Notes under the pieces: generated by a model | Told to the model about the DNA's origin: nothing | Seen by the model: only the letters and a program-made list of their open reading frames with translations | Database searches by the model: none | Made by a program: the position numbers and the translations under genes | Shown here: positions 55,426-64,000 of the stretch, one piece after another | How the letters are laid out: the number at the start of each line of letters is the position of its first letter | How positions within the stretch are numbered: the first letter of the stretch is position 1 | Assembly: GCA_028386065.3 (NCBI GenBank) | Contig: JAKUCV010004245.1 | Span: 62,001 to 126,000 of the forward strand | Direction: 5' to 3' | DNA: 64,000 bases | Origin: Turnera subulata | Taxonomy: Eukaryota; Streptophyta; Magnoliopsida; Malpighiales; Passifloraceae

Positions 55426-55823
55426 GTTTATTTAAATTGTTTAACCTGTTTAGTTAAAGTTACCTTTTATAGGACTATAATTGGGGGGAAGATTTGAACA
55501 AAAAATTTCGTATTTTGGGGAATAAAAATTGTGGCGCCATGATATCAAAACCAATTCTTACAAATAAAACTTTACAAATTTAGAGATTGCATGACTTTGG
55601 CGGCATCAAAATTCTACTTTGTGTTATTCCATTTGGAAGTCCACTTTGATTACTGATTAATTAAATACTAAAGGGTAATTTAGTCTATATGTAACACAGA
55701 TTTTAAAAAAATAAAGCCACAAATGACTGTCCTTAATATGCGTGTTGATTCCTTAAACGACAATAAAAAAGGGACAGATGAGTATTATATGAAAGGATGC
55801 TATGATATTCCGGAAAAAAAAAA

Positions 55824-56667
55824 GAAAAAACATGCCTATCATGCATGACATTTGGATAAATTTTTGGTGGCAAAGTTTTGGGTTAACTCACCCTTACAAT
55901 TTGGATTAGGAGGGTGTGGGGGCTGATGTTTTTGTGGTGGATATGGATTCCTAGTTATTATCAAAAAGAAAAAAAAGAAAAAAAAGAAGATATGGATTCT
56001 TAGAAGTGGAGCTACTGTTAAAGGAGCAACTTGGTACATGTGGGAGCAGCTGGAGGAGTTATTTGTTGTTCAAGGGGAACATGATTGATTTAGACTATAC
56101 CTTGTGCACCTTTTCCTAGACTAAAATCGAGAACAAGGACAACGATTGATTTGGATGAAACTGTGCAAGTGGCTGGGAGCAGGGGCGGATCCAGAATTTG
56201 TTGCCTGTAGGTATTGAATCGCCGCTCTCCACTGAGCTACCATGCACCTTTTGTGAATTTATTAACATATTTAAACATATTTTGGATTTAGGAAGGGCCT
56301 GGCCCCTGCTTGCCCTCCCTGATCCGCCCCTGTCTGGGAGTGATATGGTGTTTTTTTTTTTTTTGTCGAAGGAGTGATGTGGCGTTTGGGATATGGAGTC
56401 TGTGTTTCCAATGCTTTGAGCTGGGTCGATATGGAAGATTACCCTCTTCCATTGCTGTGGTTTGGTGATAAGAGAGTACCCTACCATTTATAATTAACAT
56501 TGAAAGATAACAAAAACAGAAACTTTATTTCCCTTTCAATCATACAATAGATTACAAACTTGGAGAGCAATTAAATAAAGAAGGCTGATCATTGATATGA
56601 TTAATATTCATGGCACCAATATTTATTTAGCACTTGGAAGGAGTCCATACAAATTTGTAGCTTATAA
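55824..56667. other. OMT6 3' flank with one MITE
   Basis: Apart from the hAT-type MITE at 56180-56332, I see A-rich runs (55969-55988) and no gene. Confidence 0.5.
56180..56332. mobile_element. hAT-type MITE, 153 bp
   Basis: The ends are CAGGGGCGGATCCAG and, inverted, CAGGGGCGGATCAGG. The 8-bp flanks GCTGGGAG (56172-56179) and TCTGGGAG (56333-56340) differ by one base. Noncoding. Confidence 0.8.
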
Positions 56668-58094
56668 TCATGGATATACTTCAATAATGGACCTTAAACC
56701 CAAGATTGGGGTTATTTTGTAGTTGCTGAAGCCGGCATCATTGAAGAGTTTTGCCCATTCTTTCTCGTTTCTCTCCTGACCAGTGACCAAGATCATCATC
56801 AGCATATCAAAAAAGAGCTGTGTTTCATTTGACTCATCATCCCCTTTCTTGCTCTCCAGAGTCATGTCTATGATGATAACCTTACCCCCTTCCTTGCCTT
56901 TGATTGCTTCCTTACATTTCTTGAGAATCTTGACACATTCCTCATCGTTCCAGTCATGCAGAATCCACTAGTGGCCATTCAAACAACAAAAAAAATGAAT
57001 AAGAGAGAGCAGAACTAATCCAACTTGCTTTTGCTTGTTTAATCAAATAGAAATGAAAGCTACATATGCTGACAATACAGCTATATAAATTTACCAACTT
57101 GAGAATAATTTGGAGTATAGATGCTAATCAGCTGAAGTCAGGTTCACAGATGACATCCAATATTATACATCCAACTAATTTTAATGTCTACATCTTCTTC
57201 CCAGAAAAAGTAATGTACCTGTAATAGTCAACTAATCTCACTGAAAAAATCACCTTTAATGAGCTTGTGTGAGAAAATAGACTAATTAAATGTGGAAAAA
57301 CAATAATTAAGTCAAGTATTTACCTTAAGTAAAACTCCATCTGCTGGTGGAACTGCCTCAAACATGTCTCCACCAACAAACTTCAAGTTCTCAGAGTCTT
57401 GTAGGTCAGCTACAACTTGGGGTAGATCAAGTACAGTACACTCCAAGCCAGGGAAAGCATCAGCTATGGACTTAGCCACAGTTCCTGTGCCACCCCCAAC
57501 ATCCACCAAAGACTTCAACCCTTCAAAGACTCCCTTGCACTCATTAATCAACACACTAGTGACCAATCTAGCATCACTGGCCATTGCTTCATTAAAGAAG
57601 TTATTAAGCATTGGTTCATGTCCACCGTACTCCCAGAATGTCTTCCCGTGTGCAGTATCGAACGGAGTAGGGTCATCGTTTTCGAACCATTTGCTCACAA
57701 AATGCCATGGTTTTGTTAGGATAGGGTCAAGCATGGCTTGCAAGAATGGGGTGACACTCAAAGGGTTGTCTTTAAGGAGGAGTTGAGATGCATTGGTAAG
57801 AACATACCCTTCTTCTTCTTCTTCTGTGTCAAGCTTTTGTTTTGCAAAGAAACCGGACTGGGTGAGGATGCGCATGAGGCGATACACACCTCGGGCTTTT
57901 GCTTGGTTGATAGGTAGGGCAGCAGCAAGCTCGTTGAGGGTCATGGGTTTGCCATGCTTGTTGATGACGTCTGGTATGCCTAGCTCAATAGCACATTTCA
58001 GGGACATGGAGTTTATGAAGTTGAAGATGTGGTTCCATACATGAGCTTGAGCTTGAAGAAGCTCAGGGTCATGCTTTCCATCACCCAAATTCAT
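56668..58094 (-). CDS. OMT6: SAM-dependent phenolic O-methyltransferase, intact
   Basis: Exon 1 is 58094-57324 (257 codons), the intron is 356 bp (GT donor, CTAG acceptor), and exon 2 is 56967-56668 (99 codons plus stop); 356 aa. The start MNLGDGKHDPELLQAQAHVW is at 58092-58094. The dimerisation domain contains NFINSMSLKCAIELGIPDVI, the SAM loop LVDVGGGTG is at 196-204, then CTVLDLPQVV and GDMFE, catalytic His261 in [11 protein letters not shown], and C-terminus LRSIIEVYP. All family landmarks are present and undisturbed. It is closest to OMT5, with a shared leader and upstream blocks, but lies about 20 kb away beyond a transposon nest. Substrate is unknown; stilbene or other phenolics are plausible by family. 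Confidence 0.95.
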
Positions 58095-58176
58095 CTTCTA
58101 TAATTAGGCTGTGTGTATAGGAAGAAAGTTGTTACTCTTTTGTTTGTAAGTTGTGTATATGGAGTTATCACCATAA

Positions 58177-58187
58177 CATATATATAG
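58177..58187 (-). promoter_or_regulatory. TATA box of OMT6
   Basis: CTATATATATG on the minus strand, 83-93 bases before the start codon, in the same context as OMT5. Confidence 0.65.
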
Positions 58188-58510
58188 CCGAGAAGCCTTA
58201 AGTGACTCGATGGAATGGCATATAATTAATATTCTTCACTCTTCTTTAGTTTGATTGGTGTGAATGCATCAAAATCATTTACGGCACTTGGGAGCATTAT
58301 TAAATCTTCCTACATCCTACTTAATCTTCCCTAATCACATTTTTGCCTCATTCTCTTATTAGTCATTTTTAAAACACATCAACAAGTCTAAACTAACTCA
58401 AATGGAAGTATGATAAAAACCATAAAACTTGACATACCTTAGTTAAATTAGAACAGCTCCGTCAATTGATTTAATCCATGGGTTCTAGAAGTATTATGCT
58501 TATTAAGTTA

Positions 58511-58762
58511 CCCTCTGTCTATTTTTTATTGTCGTTTAAGGAATCTATTAAGGAATGCATTTAATAACTGTAAATTTGAGAATCTTATATTACACTAATA
58601 CTAAATTACAAAGAATAAAACCCAACAAAAAATCTAGCTTCATGGGAATAAAAAATAAAATAGGGAAAAGATCATTTAATACTCACAGAATATACCAATA
58701 GGACACTATTTTTGGGACAAATCTAACTTGTTTAAACGCCAATGAAAAAGAGACAGAGGGAG
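58511..58762. mobile_element. Stowaway-like MITE of the same mariner family
   Basis: It is 252 bp flanked by TA on both sides. The left end (CCCTCTGTC...ATTGTCGTTTAAGGAATC) matches the right end of the MLE at 50515-55782. The right end on the opposite strand (CTCCCTCTGTCTCTTTTT, then TTTGTCCCA) matches its left end, including about 100 subterminal bases. It is noncoding and lies about 420 bp upstream of OMT6. Confidence 0.85.
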
Positions 58763-61700
58763 TATTATTTATATGTCTTCAATTTTGTAATTTTCATTTT
58801 AGTACTCTATAATTTTAAGAAAAAGAACAAAAAATATCTACCAGATTCAATCATAATTATTGGCTTCTAAATTAACATTCCGTAGCTTTCACTCAGGGAT
58901 TTACAAAATATTACATTAGCTAATTCAACAGGTCACCATGCTTTGGCCGCCAATTTTTTTAATCAACTTGTTAAGTTGACAATCTCTTAAGTTATCAGCC
59001 AAAAACTCTAAGGCTAACCTGATCACTAAGCATGCCTTATAAGTGGATATGAAACATGAATATAACTTTCTTGATACGTCGCAGTACTGTACTGTTTTCA
59101 ATTCATTATAGTGGAGGATTCTCTATCTTCTTTTTTTTTTTTTATCTTTAAAGAAAATAGCTCTCTTTCATCTTGTTAAGAGCCGTCCTATTGGCGGAAT
59201 TTTGTTAAATTGTGGTGTTAATTTTTTCTATTTTCTTTGCATTCATGAGATTTAGCCGCAACTTCACAACAAAAATTACTGTTATTGATAAAGTAAAAAA
59301 AAAAATTGAAAAAGCAATTGGTTATCTTTAACATTTACAAAGGGATGGACCATGGAGCAACTCTATTTGTAGAAGCAATATTGGTAGGATGGAGCCTTGG
59401 CTTGCTAACTACTTTGTGTATATATATATACCTAAAATTTTTTTCTCCACACTGCCGTGGAACTTGATTACGCCTACTCACTACTCACTACCGATGTAGC
59501 ACTCGAGTCATCACAATCACAGAAGGATTCATACACATGGTTGAGCTCTCAGGAAAAAAGAGTGATACGGAAAACAAATTGTATACTTCTCACACAAGCC
59601 CTATAGTAACTCCTTTGAAAAATGAAGATGAAAAAAAGATCTAATGAATGAGGAAAGATCACTTGATATCGGGCGGGAAGAAGAATATGATTGTCATGGT
59701 AATAAAATAAAGGATCATGATCCAAGAGTAGGGACCAAAAATAATTATAAAGAAAGTTCATTTAATATTTTTTATGTTATCACTTTAGTTATCAAGAAGA
59801 TTGGGGAAATCCAATTATGAAAGTTGGTTGCAATCAATACATCAATAATCTTATAATATAATATACTAATTCAGTGCAATTATCTTGGATTCAAGCATGA
59901 CAACAAAAAAATTGACAAAAAAGTCTCGATTCATGCACCCCGAGTGCTGGTAGAACACTAGCTAGTATTATATTCCTCCACCTAGACCCTATATATATAG
60001 AAATCTTGCAATATTTTTCCCACACATGCAAGATTTAACTTTGTTTTACCTGTAATTTCATTGTATCAAAATAGTGGATTTTTTTTTTGTCCTTTTTACG
60101 TATTTATATCATAAAGTCCAGCGTGCAGAATCTCCCCTCTGGCTACAAGATCAAGTTGTTAATTAATTAAGAAACGAGATTATTATGTAAGGTTTAAATT
60201 ATTAACGGTTTGACTAAACGAAACTAGTGGCAGGATCCGATGCAAGCCACAATAATATAATATAGGCAATAGGACATGTGTATATAGCGTGGCCATGACT
60301 CATGATCTCAGTTCATGATTTTGGCCCGCCAATGGTCAATGAATAAAGAAAGGGTCAATCTTCAAATTAAAAAATAGCAAATAGGGTAATGCACAGAACC
60401 CTATTGAGACATGATTCTCGTGATTTGTCTGATAATAGCATCTTCACGATGCCTTATCTATTAGCCTAATTCAACTTTTACTTTTCTAGTATTTAATTTG
60501 TTCTTGATCCCTAAAGTTGAAGCTTCTGTAATATATTTCATACATGTTTTCCATGAATTATGTTTTGAGATTGAACAAACTTAATAAAAAGAAAAAACTA
60601 CCTTAGCTTAGTTTAATTAAGAGAAATAGCCGCAGAACCACTCGATACATGTATTTATTTGTAAACTTTGAGGGAAGTTTCAGCCAGTGATTGAGTTGAA
60701 AGATAAATTTAGGAGTTGATATATATAAATGTGTATGGTAAATTAAATAAGAGCCTGTATGTTTTACAACGATATGGAGCAATATCAAGTTCCTAGATAG
60801 GCTATCATATCACATAACAGAACTAAGTTGAGTTTCAAAGATTTCAAGAGGGGATCAAGTGGCAAAGCAGGGGGAGGCAGGTTAGGGCCGATGGAGGGAT
60901 ATAGCACATGAAATCACACATGCATGTTAACTTCAAAAGCTTCGTTTAGTAATTAAGTTATATGGTATTAGTTTTGAATTGATTTCCAGAATCTTTGAGG
61001 TCACGTCCAATAATTAAGCTTAAAAAAATTATTACATGGTTGGTAATCGTTTATCAAAATATATAAAGAAGAAAATATTTTGAGACTGAGAGCTCCCTTT
61101 ATCCTTTGGCAGTATATTTACTTTTTTCTACATGTAAAATGCATGTAAGCCTATAATTTAGGGATTTATGACACCAAAATTTTTATCCTAATCGTAGTTA
61201 TTAGTATTTGATACTAAGCACATAATGTCTAATACTTGAATTAGAAAAGGATTTTGATGAGTAAGAATGAAAATGATACAACTAATATGATAACTAGATG
61301 CCGGCGATTGTGGTTAGGCTAGGCTTTATATAACCTGGGTTCTGTGGCATAAAATAAATATAACCTGGATTGGATTGTTACCTTAAGGATTTTGAGTGAT
61401 GTTATTGATGTGGTTTTTGTATTTGTATCTGTTTTTTTTATGACAATAAAAAAGGAATTGGTTGTTTGTCATATATCATTTCTCAGGAAAAAAAAAACTA
61501 AAAAATATATATATTTTTTTAACAATAAATAATTCATTGTATCTAGCTACCAGCGGTCTGATCAAAGTCCGATTAAATATAAATAAAGTGACACATCAAA
61601 CTACTATTTATTAGCTCCGATTGGATTCTTATCACTATATTAATTGGCATGAGCCAGAAAAGGGTGAGACCAAAAATATCCCAAAACCTGCAGCAAGTCA

Positions 61701-61865
61701 GCCACTGAAGGAAGAAATGGTGGATTGATTGAATTCTGATGCAAAGGAAATCTTATCTGATGATGTCTGCTACTGCATGGAGCTGTCAAACGGGTGCAGT
61801 ATATGGGCTTAGGAATGGTCAGGTTATGTGTCTCCCTCTTCGTATTGAGCTGTGACTCTCAAAGT
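58763..61865. other. OMT6 upstream region, no gene seen
   Basis: AT-rich. 59700-59900 matches the OMT5 upstream block, with the palindrome GGATCATGATCC at 59712-59723, and 60270-60310 matches near 38980. I see no coding sequence. Confidence 0.55.
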
Positions 61866-62381
61866 CCGGATAGCAGTTTAAGTGGTCTTAAGATCGTGTT
61901 CAAGACCATACTTACATGCCCTGCCTGGACACAGGCCCAGTAAAGGGCGCGTCACTGGTCGAACTGGGTTTGACCGGAGGTTTAACTGATTAGGGATAAT
62001 AATTATTAAAAATTAATCATTTTAATATATATATATATGATTGTAATGCAATAATAAAAAATAATTATAAAGTTTGAAAATAAAAAATTTTCTACTAAAT
62101 AATATAATTTTAATGTAAAAATTGCAAAAAGTTATAAAATTTTATGTTTTGTAATTTAAAATTAAACTCACCAGAATGGGTCATCGATTCAATCCAGTCA
62201 ATACAAACAGGTTTTTTTGGGTCGATTGCATCCCCCTAATAGAAACCCAGATTGGGCTACAGGTTCCGGTCTGACCGGTCAAATAGTCCGGGCCAGTCCC
62301 GTTTTGGTAACTATGTTCAAGACTGAAGATCTCGAGTTCGAATTATTCCCGTCCTACCTTATAAACAAAGGAAAAATAAAA
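61866..62381 (+). mobile_element. SINE4-like tRNA-derived element, split by a MITE
   Basis: With the MITE removed, a box A-like TAGCAGTTTAAGTGG and a box B-like GAGTTCGAATTATTC are suitably spaced, and an A-rich tail (AAAGGAAAAATAAAA) ends at 62381. It differs from SINE1-3 in sequence. Confidence 0.4.
61907..62315. mobile_element. hAT-type MITE, 409 bp
   Basis: A perfect 8-bp duplication TTCAAGAC lies at 61899-61906 and 62316-62323. Short inverted ends are CATACTTAC and CATAGTTAC. The inner ends are GC-richer, with ACCGG motifs, around an AT-rich core. Confidence 0.75.
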
Positions 62382-62782
62382 GGTTAAACATCTTTTATAT
62401 AGTTGGAGTTTTTTATTTCTCCCAATCGTATGCCTTTGAGTTTTTATGTCCTTTTTATATACCCTTAAGTTTCTTTTTTTGTCTATTTTGTATACCTCAG
62501 GGAGCCTGAGTTATGACATGGCCATCTGCTCAAGTCCACTTGACACGTGTCGCAATTTTTATTGGCACCAAATGGAAACAAGTGTGGGTGCCACCGAATT
62601 TTCCTCTTGGCATCAATCGCATTGTGCACGTGTAAAGTGGACTGAGCAAATGACCACGTCATCATTCGGGCTGTCCGAGGCACACAAAATGGACAAAAAT
62701 TGAAACTTAGAGATACATAAAAGGGACACAAAAACTCCAGGCATACGAATCACAACTCCAAGTATATAAAAGATATTTAACC
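62382..62782. mobile_element. foldback / Mutator-like TIR element, about 400 bp
   Basis: The two halves are inverted copies: GGTTAAACATCTTTTATATA at the left, and GGTTAAATATCTTTTATATA on the opposite strand at the right. Similarity continues through GTATGCC, TTTTTGTC and the CACGTG/CAAGTGGAC region almost to the centre. ORFs on the two strands are mirror images of this symmetry. The target duplication is obscured by A-rich flanks. Confidence 0.75.
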
Positions 62783-63107
62783 CAAAAAAACCCGAAAACA
62801 AGAAAAAAAAAAGGATTGAACATGTTAAACCCATTATTAGAGGCAACCTTTCCATTGTTGCACGTTCTATAAACATGGTTTTCTTCAAATCTCTTCGGTA
62901 CACTAGATGAGTAACCGAAGGAGTTATAATAGAGACCTTTTCCGGATTGTAGCTACCTATGGAAAAGGGTTCTCTGAAGACCAATTGACAAGCCGGTGAC
63001 CACCTTATTAAATTCTTTCCTGTCCTAATTATAAATGGACACCTACTTCGATATGCAGCTTCTTCTACAATAATTGTCCAAAAACTTGCAGGAGGTTGTT
63101 TGCCCAT
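62783..63107 (-). other. unrecognised open frame
   Basis: About 108 codons from ATG 63105-63107 (MGKQPPASFWTIIVEEAAYR, then RTGKNLIRWSPACQLVFREP) stay open outside the TIR element and run into it. I recognise no domain. The composition is less AT-rich than its surroundings. It could be an exon relic or chance. Confidence 0.2.
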
Positions 63108-64000
63108 TTTTTATCTTTTACTTGTCACCATTCCAGTTTATAGAGAGGGCCAATGATGGGATAGTACAGCAACTTAGCAAATTTGATCGATCAAACAGGC
63201 GCATGCATGCATTCCTATATATAGATCAAAAAAATAAAAAACAAGGGCATGCATTGTCGAAGAAGTAATTGATTCAGGACAACCAAAGAGGCTTTGCATT
63301 AATTCTAGAAGGGAAGATGTTATCGTTGTAATGGCTCAAATTATGGGGTGATTCTTGGTTTATAAAAGTAGATTGCGTTAAGCTGTGCTTTTTTTTTTTG
63401 GGTAGAATTGTTATGCTGTGCTGTAATTGCTATGATGAGATGATTTTGCAAGGGCGGAATGTCATGGAGTTAATTAGCTCACTAATCCATTATGAATGAA
63501 AGTTTTCGAAATTCCTCAAAAGAAAAATTAGGTTCTAGTATTAATTAAGAGTATATGATTAAAAGAACCTATAGTACTATTTGGAGTGTTTAATAAAGAT
63601 AAAGTCCTTAGTTCACAATGAATGTTTGTGTTGAAAACAAGGGGTTGATAATGCATTTAGGAAAAGATTATGATGAAATTAATATTATTATCTTTTAATT
63701 TTTTGCCCCTTCAGCAAGCAAAAAGTCCCACAGGATAAAGATAAAGTCCTTGGTTCACAATGAATGTTTTGTGTTGATCTACTTAACTTTACCTCTTGTT
63801 CATATTTAAATAATCATGATTGGTTTCTCAAAAAAATAAAAAAAGAAGATTACTATCGTGAGAAATATGAAGAGAATTATTACGGATTGATTCAGTTTCT
63901 CGTTTGTTTTTCTGTCTCAGATTGATTCAATTACTTCAACAATATTAAATCATGTTGGCTAGTTAAATTCCACCCTTCTATTCGATTTATACTATTCTAA
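63108..64000. other. intergenic, nothing recognised
   Basis: AT-rich. AAAGATAAAGTCCTTAGTTCACAATGAATGTTT-type sequence occurs twice (about 63596 and 63735) in slightly different form, a small direct duplication of unknown origin. Confidence 0.4.

Larger units (their letters stand above)
50515..55782 (-). mobile_element. mariner-like element (plant MLE), rearranged
   Basis: The left end reads CTCCCTCTGTCCCTTTTTAA and the right end, on the opposite strand, CTCATCTGTCCCTTTTTTAT. Both are flanked by TA (50513-50514, 55783-55784), the mariner target. The minus strand carries the 5' exons of an MLE transposase. The catalytic half is missing, apart from a possible C-terminal trace near 51550-51600 (GGNNYGDV). 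The interior holds a GC-rich block, a second copy of the MLE leader and an unrelated ORF, so it is a composite and not autonomous. Confidence 0.75.
44668..55823 (+). mobile_element. LINE5: degenerate RNase H-type LINE carrying nested insertions
   Basis: It starts with MSFLVWNCRG (endonuclease start). It resumes with RT after a deletion, continues beyond a nested LTR block (45908-49304) with the zf-RVT region and RNase H, and is then cut by a mariner-like element (50515-55782) in its 3' UTR. The poly(A) is probably 55813-55823 (GG followed by A10). Removing the inserts gives a continuous LINE layout. The 3' end assignment is inference. Confidence 0.7.

Noticed and set aside
62446..62731. Small proteins on both strands
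   Set aside because: The two frames mirror each other because the segment is a long inverted repeat (TIR element).

Overview
The window is nuclear DNA of a flowering plant, almost certainly a eudicot. It is AT-rich and intron-bearing, and is crowded with LINE, copia and gypsy-type LTR, CACTA, mariner, hAT, Mutator-like and SINE insertions. Its only recognisable host genes are one tandem family of small-molecule O-methyltransferases (OMTs). The reading frames most resemble the plant COMT/IOMT family, and within it grapevine-type resveratrol O-methyltransferases as I remember them. Species and substrates cannot be read from the sequence.

All OMT copies lie on the minus strand, head to tail, each with one phase-0 intron just before the catalytic-His exon. 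From left to right: OMT1 (5991-6553) is a pseudogene cut by LINE1. OMT2 (12913-20023) is a pseudogene split by a complete copia element and also frameshifted by a 43-bp duplication. OMT3 (28550-30243) is near-intact but frameshifted by one base in exon 2. OMT4 (31812-33208) looks functional, at 353 aa. OMT5 (35314-36528) looks functional, at 356 aa. OMT-psi7 (39233-40212) is an exon-2 relic split by a Mutator-like MITE. OMT6 (56668-58094) looks functional, at 356 aa. Copies 1-4 form one subgroup and copies 5, 6 and psi7 another. Flanking DNA is shared within each subgroup, so the array grew by segmental tandem duplication and was then eroded by transposons.

Transposon layout: 1-5.99 kb holds LINE1, itself cut by a solo LTR that contains a sequencing gap. 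8.6-12.3 kb holds an intact SINE and a three-level nest (SINE, LINE6, CACTA). 13.6-19.5 kb holds a copia element with an uninterrupted polyprotein and two 695-bp LTRs. 21.6-27.9 kb holds a long but decayed LINE2. 41.5-43.8 kb holds LINE3 with a 16-bp target duplication. 44.7-55.8 kb holds a degenerate RNase H-type LINE5 that received a gypsy-like LTR, with a second LTR inside it, and then a 5.3-kb mariner-like element. The mariner transposase gene is broken by a foreign segment carrying a 227-aa ORF. 56-63 kb holds OMT6 and several MITEs, one of which is a short relative of the same mariner family.

The three intact OMTs probably encode cytosolic SAM-dependent methyltransferases acting on phenolic substrates. 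That is inference from family membership. I saw no CRISPR array, rRNA or true tRNA gene, as expected for this kind of DNA.
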